Assembly (NCBI GenBank): GCA_042408535.1
Contig: JBHORA010000023.1
Span: forward strand, 1 to 6,435
Reading direction: 5' to 3'
DNA from: BPIH01 sp042408535
Lineage (GTDB): Bacteria; Chloroflexota; Limnocylindria; Limnocylindrales; CSP1-4
DNA length: 6,435 nt
Of the stretch, positions 1 to 4,794 are shown one piece after another. Both the position numbers and the translations under genes were made by a program. Position 1 is the first letter of the stretch. The number at the start of each line of letters is the position of its first letter. The notes under the pieces were generated by a model. That model was not told the DNA's origin. It was given only the letters and a program-made list of their open reading frames with translations, and did not search any database.

Positions 1-227
1 TTGGCCGGCCCTCGGGCCACGTTGTGCTGGACCCGGTAGCCAGTGAAGACCTGGACGGAGCCATCGTCGAGCTTGACCGGAAAGTGAACGGTGTACTCAC
101 GCTGGCAGACGCGGAGGATCGCTCGGAGGGCGGGCTCGAGCTCGAGGTGGTCGGCAGCGGCGTCGAATTGCCGGAGGGCCGCGGCGAGGGCCCCAGCACC
201 GGTCGTCGTGGTCGGCAGGTCGGTCAT
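1..227 (-). CDS. gdhA: Glutamate dehydrogenase (Glu/Leu/Phe/Val family), N-terminal part, truncated by window edge
   Basis: The minus strand reads from an ATG at 227 with no stop through position 1, giving 75 codons. The frame begins MTDLPTTTT and continues with a helix (ALRQFDAAADHLEL). It then has the family signature HFPVKLDDGS, VFTGYRVQHN and VARGPA, and runs out just before the expected catalytic-region lysine. This matches the N-terminal dimerisation/substrate domain of hexameric glutamate dehydrogenases, cytoplasmic enzymes that interconvert glutamate with 2-oxoglutarate plus ammonia. Full-length members are about 410-450 aa, so most of the gene lies to the left. A TGGAG ribosome-binding site sits 8-9 nt upstream. 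The nearby ATG at 241 is out of frame and meets a stop within six codons, which supports 227. Leucine or other amino-acid dehydrogenases share the fold, but the TGYRVQHN block is most typical of GDH. Cofactor specificity cannot be judged. It is divergent from the metal-related genes and may share their upstream region. Confidence 0.88.
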   Translation of the reverse strand, partial: MTDLPTTTTGAGALAAALRQFDAAADHLELEPALRAILRVCQREYTVHFPVKLDDGSVQVFTGYRVQHNVARGPA

Positions 228-247
228 CGGCTCGTCTCCATGTCGAT

Positions 248-257
248 GTGACGTCAC
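248..257. repeat. Perfect 10-bp palindrome GTGACGTCAC upstream of glutamate dehydrogenase
   Basis: GTGACGTCAC is its own reverse complement and lies about 20 bp upstream of the GDH start. A further GTGACG half occurs at 267-272. The position would suit an operator on the GDH transcript or promoter. No protein can be assigned, and short GC-rich palindromes arise by chance in such a genome. Confidence 0.3.
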
Positions 258-296
258 GCAACCAGGGTGACGCCCCGAACGGAACAACCCCCGAGA

Positions 297-355
297 CGAA
301 CGTGAACGCGACGTGAACGCGGCGCCGGACCATGTTCACCTCCTGTTCATGGTTG
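297..355. promoter_or_regulatory. Divergent pair of PHO-box-like 11-bp direct repeats (response-regulator binding site candidate)
   Basis: Two GTTCAC-type direct-repeat pairs face opposite ways in the intergenic region between GDH and the Cys-rich gene. On the minus strand, GTTCAC begins at 318 and again at 307. On the plus strand, GTTCAC begins at 334 and GTTCAT at 345. Both pairs have exactly 11-bp spacing, about one helical turn. The units resemble the Streptomyces PhoP PHO-box unit, G(G/T)TCA followed by YYYR(G/C)G, best in the first six to eight positions. OmpR/PhoB-family regulators typically bind such tandem units. The plus pair would sit around the -35 region of the Cys-rich gene. The regulator could be the response regulator encoded at 2173-2859 or a PhoP encoded elsewhere. 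The repeats are seen; the binding is inferred. Confidence 0.5.
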
Positions 356-368
356 TTTCCCTGGGTTC

Positions 369-388
369 TCCAATTGGCCGCATAGGGT
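369..388 (+). promoter_or_regulatory. Possible promoter for the Cys-rich gene (two weak -10 candidates)
   Basis: TCCAAT (369-374) and TAGGGT (383-388) are the only reasonable -10 boxes between the GTTCAC repeats and the start at 448. No good -35 is present at 17 bp from either. That is compatible with activation by a regulator on the repeats ending near 355, but it is weak evidence. The two boxes are alternatives. Confidence 0.25.
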
Positions 389-395
389 TCCAAAC

Positions 396-430
396 CGGGA
401 GGTGTGCCGACTCCAGGCCGCCACCTCCCG
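396..430 (+). repeat. 9-bp perfect stem-loop in the leader of the Cys-rich gene
   Basis: CGGGAGGTG (396-404) is repeated in inverse as CACCTCCCG (422-430) with a 17-nt loop. If transcription begins around 381-395, this hairpin would form near the 5' end of the leader, just upstream of the GAGGG ribosome-binding site (438-442). One arm looks like a Shine-Dalgarno sequence and the other like the 16S anti-SD sequence, so a role in translation control is possible. No T-run follows, so it is not a classical terminator. Confidence 0.45.
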
Positions 431-447
431 CCAGCGCGAGGGCCCCC

Positions 448-714
448 ATGAACCCCATCAGCCAGGAGGAACCGCTGACCTGCGCGAACTGCCAGGTCGT
501 CATTCGACACCGGCCCACGATCTACCTGGGCCTGGCCTTCTGTTGTGTCGGATGCGTAGCCGGGGGACCGTGCACATGCTCCTACGACCTGCCCGACGAG
601 TCCTCGTCGGATCGCCCCGACCAGCCGGAGGTGCGCCATGCTGAGCAGCGAGCGTCCAGGCGACGGCCAGTCGACGTGGCTGATGACGGCCGCAGCCTGG
701 TCCGCGCTGAATGA
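448..714 (+). CDS. Small cysteine-rich, putative metal-binding protein
   Basis: This is an 88-aa frame whose first half is rich in cysteine: C12-x2-C15, then C32-C33-x2-C36, then C42-x-C44, plus His21. The core reads LAFCCVGCVAGGPCTCSYD. The CxxC and FCCxGC spacing resembles small zinc/copper-binding folds such as TRASH-like domains or the N-terminal metal-binding domain of some copper ATPases. The exact family is not recognised. A metallothionein-like buffer, a copper/zinc chaperone or a structural zinc knuckle are all possible. The ATG at 448 is chosen because GAGGG lies 5 nt upstream and because the in-frame extension back to 313 crosses the regulatory repeats and is proline/arginine-rich. 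The C-terminal half (about residue 48 onward) has no cysteine, looks disordered and overlaps the next gene by 77 nt. The conserved part may therefore end well before the stop. The CDF and CopB-type exporters nearby support a metal role. Confidence 0.68.
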   Translation: MNPISQEEPLTCANCQVVIRHRPTIYLGLAFCCVGCVAGGPCTCSYDLPDESSSDRPDQPEVRHAEQRASRRRPVDVADDGRSLVRAE

Positions 715-1069
715 GGAGATCGAGCGACTCGAGACTGAGGTCTCGAGTCGCGTCGCGGGCGCGCACGTCCTGTGGGTCGACCCCCTCCGACGGGTTCGGG
801 TGCTCGCCGCCCTCCGTGACAGGGCGGTCGTCGTCGGCCCGTCCGACGAGGCCGCCATCGGTCGGCGGGTGACGATCCGCGACGACGACGGCTCGGTCCA
901 GACCTACACCCTCGTCTTGCCGGGCGACGGCGAGCCGAGCCAGGGGTGGATCGCGGCCGATTCGCCCCTCGGGACGGCCCTCCTCGGTGCTCGCCCGGGC
1001 GAGCGGGTCCGCGTCGTTGCCCCAGCCGGCGAGCGCTGGGTCGACGTCCTCGCCGTCGCGGACCCGTGA
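638..1069 (+). CDS. GreA/GreB-family C-terminal-domain protein lacking the catalytic coiled-coil
   Basis: This 143-aa protein is followed by a 117-nt gap. From about residue 68 it matches the Gre-factor C-terminal (FKBP-like) domain, with GRRVTIRDDDGS, YTLVLPGDGE, ADSPLGTALLGARPGE and a final VRVVAPAG strand region. Residues 13-35 resemble the first helix of GreA (TWLMTAAAWSALNEEIERLE). The long antiparallel coiled-coil with the acidic tip (GDLxEN in E. coli GreA) is absent. In its place is a short stretch, SSRVAGAHVLWVDPLRRVRV. GreA is about 158 aa and uses the coil to reach into the RNA polymerase secondary channel, so this protein probably cannot stimulate transcript cleavage in the usual way. 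It could still bind polymerase like Rnk or other non-cleaving relatives (inference). GGAGG lies 7 nt before the ATG, which fixes the start despite the 77-nt overlap with the Cys-rich frame. The overlap suggests one transcript. Confidence 0.75.
   Translation: MLSSERPGDGQSTWLMTAAAWSALNEEIERLETEVSSRVAGAHVLWVDPLRRVRVLAALRDRAVVVGPSDEAAIGRRVTIRDDDGSVQTYTLVLPGDGEPSQGWIAADSPLGTALLGARPGERVRVVAPAGERWVDVLAVADP
724..751 (+). repeat. Perfect 12-bp inverted repeat with TGAG tetraloop inside the Gre-like gene
   Basis: GCGACTCGAGAC (724-735) is followed by TGAG and then its exact reverse complement GTCTCGAGTCGC (740-751). In RNA this would be a strong hairpin. It codes for residues E29-R38, exactly where canonical GreA would enter its coiled-coil. 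There is no following T-run. It may be an mRNA structure between the Cys-rich and Gre-like translations, a DNA site, or a scar at a deletion junction. Confidence 0.7.
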
Positions 1070-1162
1070 CGAGGGTTTCGGGGAGTGGTGGCGAGCCAGT
1101 CCCGAAGGGAGGATCGGGGCGGCGGGCGCGTTCGCTCGACGGAGGCCGCTCGCGAGCTCCCC

Positions 1163-1187
1163 CCGGAGCGACCTATACTCGCTCCGG
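1163..1187 (+). promoter_or_regulatory. Leaderless-type promoter of the kinase gene embedded in an 8-bp inverted repeat
   Basis: A near-consensus -10 box, TATACT, lies at 1174-1179. The GTG at 1187 is 7 nt after it, the spacing expected when transcription starts at or next to the start codon. The box sits in the 9-nt spacer of a perfect inverted repeat: CCGGAGCG (1163-1170) and CGCTCCGG (1180-1187). No convincing -35 is seen. A protein on this dyad would cover both the -10 and the start codon, so it reads as a repressor operator. A separate 10-bp palindrome, GCTCGCGAGC, lies just upstream at 1148-1157. Confidence 0.6.
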
Positions 1188-2173
1188 TGGCCATCGACCC
1201 CGCCCGAACGGCCCTGGCTATCACTGCCCTCCATCTGCTCGGCGACGGGGCGACGGGTGCGACCCTCGAGGAACGGTTCACAGGCCTCGGCGTCCGCCTC
1301 GCTCCAGGCCTCGGTGAGCAGCTCCTCGACGACCTCCGCACCCTTGGCCTCGCACGCGTCGCGCGACAGGTCGACAGGGGCCCCTTCGTCGTGCCGACGA
1401 CCCTCGGCAACCAGCTCCTCGCCGAGGATCCGACGAGCCGGCACACAGCAGCCCTCGCCGAGATCGAGAGTCTTCGGAGCGAACTCCTGGCAACGATCGC
1501 TCACGAGCTTCGAACGCCGCTCACGACGATTCGAACGAGCGTCGGGCTCCTCGCCGTGAGCGACCCGGCCCCAACCGCGGAGCAGCGCCGGCTCCTGCTG
1601 GCAGCCATCGAGCGAAACGCCGAGCGGATGCAGCGCATCATCGGCGACATCCTCGACCTCGCCCGGTTTCGCGCGGGCCAGGTCCGCCTCCAGCTTCGAC
1701 GCTTCGACGTCGGCGAGGTCGCTCGAGCCGTCATCGCCTCCGTCCTGCCGCTGGCGGAGGTCAAAGGCCAGCGGATCGTCCTTCGCCGCGGCAGGGACGG
1801 GCCAACCTTCGTCTTCGGCGACCGCCGTCGCCTCGAGCAGGCCCTCCTCAATCTCGTCTCGAATGCCCAGCGCTTCTCACCCGAGGGCGCGGAGATCGTC
1901 ATCGACCTGCGCCAGACGGGTGATCGGGTTCGGATCGCCGTCGTCGATCGCGGCCCGGGCATCCCCCTGGCCGATCGCGCCCGCCTCTTCGAGCGCTTCT
2001 TCGTCGGTCGGCGGGATCGCCACGGCCCTCAGGAGGGGGTCGGCCTCGGGCTCCCAACCGCCCTCGCCATCGCCCAGGCCCATGGCGGAACGATCGAGGT
2101 CGAGAGCGAGGTTGGGGTGGGCAGCACCTTCACCCTCGTCGTCCCCGTCGAGGGCCCCGGGGAATGGGAGTGA
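1187..2173 (+). CDS. Soluble sensor histidine kinase with winged-helix-like N-terminal domain
   Basis: The product is 328 aa from the GTG at 1187. Residues 1-80 look like a winged-helix fold rather than a membrane sensor: helices around LAITALHLLGD and LGEQLLDDLRTLGLARV, then a wing/strand ending PFVVPTTLGNQLL, as in MarR/HxlR-like proteins. No transmembrane segment or signal peptide is visible. The kinase core is complete: H box IAHELRTPLTT with His106 as phosphoacceptor, N box LLNLVSNAQRFSP (Asn226), G1 box VDRGPGIP (Asp254), F box LFERFF, G2 box GVGLGLP, and a C-terminal GSTFTLVVP strand. It should autophosphorylate in the cytoplasm and pass phosphate to the regulator whose ATG overlaps its stop. 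The GTG at 1187 is preferred over an in-frame GTG at 1085 because a TATACT box sits 7 nt upstream and the extra 34 residues are Arg/Gly-rich and lie over that promoter. The ligand is unknown. The metal-related neighbours suggest a metal or redox cue (inference). Confidence 0.85.
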   Translation: MAIDPARTALAITALHLLGDGATGATLEERFTGLGVRLAPGLGEQLLDDLRTLGLARVARQVDRGPFVVPTTLGNQLLAEDPTSRHTAALAEIESLRSELLATIAHELRTPLTTIRTSVGLLAVSDPAPTAEQRRLLLAAIERNAERMQRIIGDILDLARFRAGQVRLQLRRFDVGEVARAVIASVLPLAEVKGQRIVLRRGRDGPTFVFGDRRRLEQALLNLVSNAQRFSPEGAEIVIDLRQTGDRVRIAVVDRGPGIPLADRARLFERFFVGRRDRHGPQEGVGLGLPTALAIAQAHGGTIEVESEVGVGSTFTLVVPVEGPGEWE

Positions 2174-2859
2174 TGCGGATCCTGGTCGTCGACGACGACG
2201 CCGATGTCATCGAGTCGGTCCGCCTCGGCTTCGAGCTCCAGTGGCGTGACATCGAGGTCATCGGCGCGCTCGAAGGGGAAGAGGCCCTCGACCGAGTCGA
2301 ACAGGACCATCCGGACATCGTCCTCCTCGACGTCGGCCTGCCCGACCTCGATGGCTTCGTCGTCCTCAAGCGGATCCGCGAGTTCAGCGACGTCCCGGTC
2401 GTCATGCTGACGGCTCGGGACGACCCGATCGACAAGGTGAAGGGTCTCGAGCTCGGCGCCGACGACTACGTTACGAAGCCCTTCAACCACCTCGAGCTCA
2501 TGGCGAGGGTGAAGGCGGTCCTCCGGCGGGTGGCGATGCCGCTGCCGACGACCCGGGTCCCGTCCTTCAAGAGCGGCGATCTGGAGGTCGACTTTGCGGC
2601 TCACGAAGCGCGCCTCCGCGGCGAGCGAGTGCCGCTGACGCCGACCGAGTACAAGCTCCTCTACCACCTCGTTCGAAACGCCGGCCACGTCCTCCAGCAC
2701 GGAACCCTGCTGGCGAAGGTCTGGGGCCGCGAATACGTCGACGAGGTCGACTACCTCCGGGTCTACATTCGCCGGTTGCGGGACAAGCTCGGCGACGATC
2801 CGGAACGGCCGCGCTACATCCGAACGGAGCGGGGGCTGGGCTACCGGTTCATCGGCTAG
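2173..2859 (+). CDS. OmpR/PhoB-family DNA-binding response regulator
   Basis: The product is 228 aa. The receiver domain (residues 1-120) has the acidic pocket in ILVVDDD, phosphoacceptor Asp53 (IVLLDVGLPDLDGF), Thr80 (VVMLTARDD) and Lys102 (DDYVTKPF). The winged-helix trans_reg_C domain (about 127-228) carries PLTPTEYKLLYHLVRNAG, VWGREY, a DNA-recognition helix around DEVDYLRVYIRRLRDKL, and the closing wing RTERGLGYRFIG. All activation residues are present, so it should be phosphorylated by the kinase just upstream. The ATG at 2173 overlaps the kinase stop (TGATG), the normal coupling for such pairs, and yields the standard start MRILVVDD. The in-frame ATG at 2164 would add only MGV and cannot be excluded. 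It resembles KdpE/PhoB-type regulators in general; the regulon is unknown. Such proteins bind 11-bp direct repeats, like those at 297-355. The next gene appears to start from its own promoter. Confidence 0.92.
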   Translation: MRILVVDDDADVIESVRLGFELQWRDIEVIGALEGEEALDRVEQDHPDIVLLDVGLPDLDGFVVLKRIREFSDVPVVMLTARDDPIDKVKGLELGADDYVTKPFNHLELMARVKAVLRRVAMPLPTTRVPSFKSGDLEVDFAAHEARLRGERVPLTPTEYKLLYHLVRNAGHVLQHGTLLAKVWGREYVDEVDYLRVYIRRLRDKLGDDPERPRYIRTERGLGYRFIG

Positions 2860-2910
2860 TCACCCCAGCCGCCGGATCGACTCTCAGCCTGGGTCCGCCG
2901 GGCGCCCCTC

Positions 2911-2922
2911 TATCCTTGAGCC
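2911..2922 (+). promoter_or_regulatory. Leaderless-type -10 box for the small protein/CDF pair
   Basis: TATCCT (2911-2916) lies 6 nt before the ATG at 2923. This is the same geometry as the box in front of the kinase gene. No clear -35 is present. It would let the small protein and the CDF exporter be transcribed independently of the kinase/regulator pair, 63 nt after the regulator stop. Confidence 0.45.
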
Positions 2923-3114
2923 ATGGCAGGAGGATTCGCCTCGGCCAACGACACCGACCGGTTGGCCCTGTCGCACCAGCTCCGGGCCCTCCGCGAGCCC
3001 GCCGCGGTCAGCCGTCGCAAGGCCGGCCGGATCGCCGACTCCCGGCTCGTCGATGGCCAGCTCCGACGGCTCGTGCTCGATGCCGCAACCGGCGTCGCCG
3101 AGGGGTCGGCCTGA
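2923..3114 (+). CDS. Small hypothetical protein coupled to the CDF transporter
   Basis: The product is 63 aa, begins MAGGFASANDTDRLALSHQ and is not recognised. It is predicted mostly helical and rich in Arg, Ala and Leu, with one helix around LSHQLRALREPAAVSRRKAG and another around DGQLRRLVLDAATG. There is no cysteine, no signal peptide and no membrane segment; the only histidine is in LSHQ. Coding status rests on three points: almost every codon ends in G or C, a TATCCT box lies at leaderless distance before the ATG, and its TGA stop overlaps the ATG of the transporter (TGATG), which implies translational coupling. It may help express or regulate the exporter, or may act only as a translated leader. 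The function is unknown. Confidence 0.6.
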   Translation: MAGGFASANDTDRLALSHQLRALREPAAVSRRKAGRIADSRLVDGQLRRLVLDAATGVAEGSA

Positions 3115-4007
3115 TGCCCCATCCCCACCCCTGGGCGGCACGGGCGAACCGCGGCAGGCTCGGGGCCGCCTTCGGGATCACCCTGACGGTCTTCCTCATC
3201 GAGCTCGCCGGTGGCTTCTTCGCCAACAGCCTCGCCCTCCTCGCCGATGCCGGCCACATGTTCACCGACGTCGTGGGGATCGGCTTGGCCCTCGGCGCGA
3301 TCTGGTTCGCCGGTCGGCCGGCGAGCGGCGACCGGACGTTCGGCTACCTGCGCCTGGAGATCCTTGCCGCGGTCGTCAACGCGGTCCTCCTCTTCGGGGT
3401 CGCCGCGCTCGTCCTCATCGAGGCCTGGCGGCGGCTCTCCGAGCCACCCGCGATCGCCTCGGGCTTGATGCTCGGCGTCGCCGTCTTCGGCCTCGTTGCG
3501 AACGCGACGTCGCTCTTCCTCCTCCGGCACGCCCAGCGCGAGAGCCTCACCGTGCGCGGCGCCTACCTCGAGGTCATGGGCGACCTCGCCGGATCGGCGG
3601 CGGTCATCGTCGCGGCGATCGTCATCGCCCTGACCGGCTTCACCGCCGCCGACGCCATCGCCTCGGCGGCCATCGGCTTCCTCATCATCCCCCGCACGTG
3701 GCAGCTCCTGCGCGAGGCGATCGACGTCCTCCTCGAGGCGACCCCGAAGGGGGTCGATCTCGACGAGGTCCGCCAGCACATCCTCGAGCTGCACGGCGTA
3801 GCCGACGTCCACGATCTCCACGCCTGGACGATCACGAGCGGCATGAACGTCGTGTCCGCCCACGTCGTCCTGGGCGAGGGCGCCGAACCGGCGGTCGTCC
3901 TCGACGGGCTCTGCCGCTGCCTGGCCGACGACTTCGACATCGAGCACTCGACGTTCCAGCTCGAAACGGCCGACCGGCGGCGGCTCGAGGAGGCCTACCA
4001 TCCCTGA
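3114..4007 (+). CDS. Cation diffusion facilitator (CzcD/ZitB-like) metal efflux transporter
   Basis: The product is 297 aa, a normal CDF length. It has about six membrane helices: near residues 17-36, 40-62, 80-102, 117-137, 155-175 and 178-195. A cytoplasmic metal-sensing domain of roughly 90 aa follows (LEATPKGVDLDEVRQHILEL, VADVHDLHAWTITSG, IEHSTFQLE). Helix 2 has the metal-site motif ADAGHMFTD with His48 and Asp52. In helix 5 the usual HxxxD (for example LHVLGD) reads YLEVMGD, so Glu153 replaces histidine while Asp157 is kept. Such proteins exchange cytoplasmic Zn, Cd, Co or similar ions for protons across the inner membrane. The His-to-Glu change may alter ion choice, but the substrate cannot be set by sequence alone. 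The ATG at 3114 overlaps the stop of the 63-aa gene and has GAGGGG 8 nt upstream. The short N-terminus, MPHPHPW, has two histidines but no His-rich tail. Confidence 0.92.
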   Translation: MPHPHPWAARANRGRLGAAFGITLTVFLIELAGGFFANSLALLADAGHMFTDVVGIGLALGAIWFAGRPASGDRTFGYLRLEILAAVVNAVLLFGVAALVLIEAWRRLSEPPAIASGLMLGVAVFGLVANATSLFLLRHAQRESLTVRGAYLEVMGDLAGSAAVIVAAIVIALTGFTAADAIASAAIGFLIIPRTWQLLREAIDVLLEATPKGVDLDEVRQHILELHGVADVHDLHAWTITSGMNVVSAHVVLGEGAEPAVVLDGLCRCLADDFDIEHSTFQLETADRRRLEEAYHP

Positions 4008-4276
4008 TCGTTCGGTGCGGATCGGCCCGGTCTCGCCATCCAAGGCCCATCTGGGGCGACCAGGTTTCGCGATCGCGGGCGCCGTACCGGCTCGGACGAC
4101 TTCAGCGTGGCGATGACCCTGGCTCCGGCCGCAGCGCCTGGCGGACGCTCGGGGGCGTGAGCGCGCTACCTCATCAGTGTCGCCTATCGCGAGCCGTCAC
4201 ACCTCGCTCGTCATCCCACTGTCGACGACGCAGACCGCGTCAGCGCGTCGATCCTGGTGGGCGTCCGGTGCCGAGC
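4008..4276. other. Convergent intergenic gap, no gene seen
   Basis: There are 269 nt between the CDF stop and the stop of the minus-strand ABM gene. No frame has credible coding content, and no tRNA or mobile-element signature is present. It contains a 10-bp palindrome CGCGATCGCG (4068-4077) and a larger imperfect hairpin (4215-4261). No T-run typical of an intrinsic terminator was found on either strand. Confidence 0.6.
4215..4261. terminator. Imperfect long hairpin between convergent genes (possible terminator)
   Basis: Three nested paired segments form one structure: CCCAC (4215-4219) with GTGGG (4257-4261), TCGACG (4222-4227) with CGTCGA (4246-4251), and ACGC (4228-4231) with GCGT (4237-4240). 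The loop is AGACC and there is one 5-nt bulge. It begins 15 nt past the ABM stop and could act on both converging transcripts. It lacks a T-run, so it would not be a classical intrinsic terminator. Confidence 0.35.
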
Positions 4277-4588
4277 CTAGGAGCCGTCGCCGATCTCGAC
4301 GACCGCCTCGAGGGTCGACGGCTCGAGGGTCTCGACGAGGTCGCGCAACCGAGCCATGCGCTCGGCGAAACCGGGGTGCACTCGCCAGGCCTCGATGGCC
4401 TCGAGGCTGTCCCAGGACCCGAAGCTGGCAAATCGGTTCGGCGTCGCTCGATCCTGCAGGAGCTTGGCCCATCGTGCACCTCCGACCGTGGTCAGCGACC
4501 ACTCGGCGAACTCCTGCCAGGCGGCGACGAACTCCGGCTCATGACCGGGCTTGACGATCCAAATCCCGGCCGTGTAGGGGAACCGCAT
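4277..4588 (-). CDS. Antibiotic biosynthesis monooxygenase (ABM)-fold small protein
   Basis: The product is 103 aa from the ATG at 4588. It begins MRFPYTAGIWIVKPGHEPEF, followed by a helix (VAAWQEFAEWSL), then LLQDRATPNRFASFGSWDS, LEAIEAWRVHPGF and a long helix (RMARLRDLVETLEP). This is the ferredoxin-like alpha/beta layout of ABM/YgiN-type proteins, usually cytoplasmic dimers. Members range from cofactor-free monooxygenases to haem-degrading or unassigned proteins, so the activity here is unknown. GGAGG lies 7 nt before this ATG and only 4 nt before an adjacent in-frame ATG at 4591; 4588 has the better spacing. A sigma70-like promoter is seen upstream. It lies in the same direction as the CopB-like ATPase gene but 206 nt beyond its stop, so it is probably a separate unit. 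Confidence 0.8.
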   Translation of the reverse strand: MRFPYTAGIWIVKPGHEPEFVAAWQEFAEWSLTTVGGARWAKLLQDRATPNRFASFGSWDSLEAIEAWRVHPGFAERMARLRDLVETLEPSTLEAVVEIGDGS

Positions 4589-4653
4589 CATCCCTCCTCC
4601 GCTCGCGTGTGGCCGGCGCATGCAGGCCGCCCTTTGGCAGAGCCCCGTGGCCA

Positions 4654-4682
4654 ATTGTCCGCCAGCCGACGTCGCACGTCAA
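4654..4682 (-). promoter_or_regulatory. Sigma70-like promoter for the ABM gene
   Basis: On the minus strand, TTGACG (4682-4677, five of six consensus bases) is followed after exactly 17 nt by GACAAT (4659-4654, four of six). Transcription would start near 4647 and give a leader of about 59 nt ending in the GGAGG ribosome-binding site. This is the best -35/-10 pair in the window. Confidence 0.5.
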
Positions 4683-4706
4683 CGACGAGGCCTCGGCCGC
4701 GACAGC

Positions 4707-4718
4707 GCCCGCGCGGGC
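4707..4718. repeat. 12-bp perfect palindrome downstream of the ATPase gene
   Basis: GCCCGCGCGGGC lies about 77 nt after the ATPase stop. It could fold into a very short GC hairpin. Lacking a T-run, and being made only of G and C in a GC-rich genome, it is only a weak candidate for transcript termination. Confidence 0.25.
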
Positions 4719-4794
4719 TGAGGGTCCCGCTTCGGTTGCCCGCCACGCCGCGAGCAACCCGGCCAACATCCGGGATCCGGGGTCGGTCGCCCGC

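Noticed and set aside
313..447. Upstream extension of the Cys-rich protein from a GTG at 313
   Set aside because: It would cross the regulatory repeats and leader hairpin and adds a low-complexity Pro/Arg segment; the ATG at 448 has its own ribosome-binding site.
1085..1186. Upstream GTG start of the histidine kinase
   Set aside because: The added 34 residues are Arg/Gly-rich and would be encoded over the TATACT promoter and dyad; the GTG at 1187 fits a leaderless start.
500..1504. Long minus-strand frame opposite the Gre-like and kinase genes
   Set aside because: Antisense of recognised genes, with no family signature.
2916..3113. Extended CDF start from a TTG at 2916
   Set aside because: The extra 66 residues are an Arg/Pro-rich alternate frame of the 63-aa gene, and the ATG at 3114 matches the normal CDF N-terminus.
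2910..4043. Long minus-strand frame opposite the CDF gene
   Set aside because: Asp/Glu/Gly-rich low-complexity antisense translation with no motif; the plus strand carries a complete CDF.
4068..4077. Palindrome CGCGATCGCG as a regulatory site
   Set aside because: Short self-complementary GC-rich words are expected by chance here, and no promoter is nearby.
4589..4654. Extended ABM start at an ATG at 4654
   Set aside because: It overlaps the -10 box of the predicted promoter, and the added residues do not fit the ABM fold.
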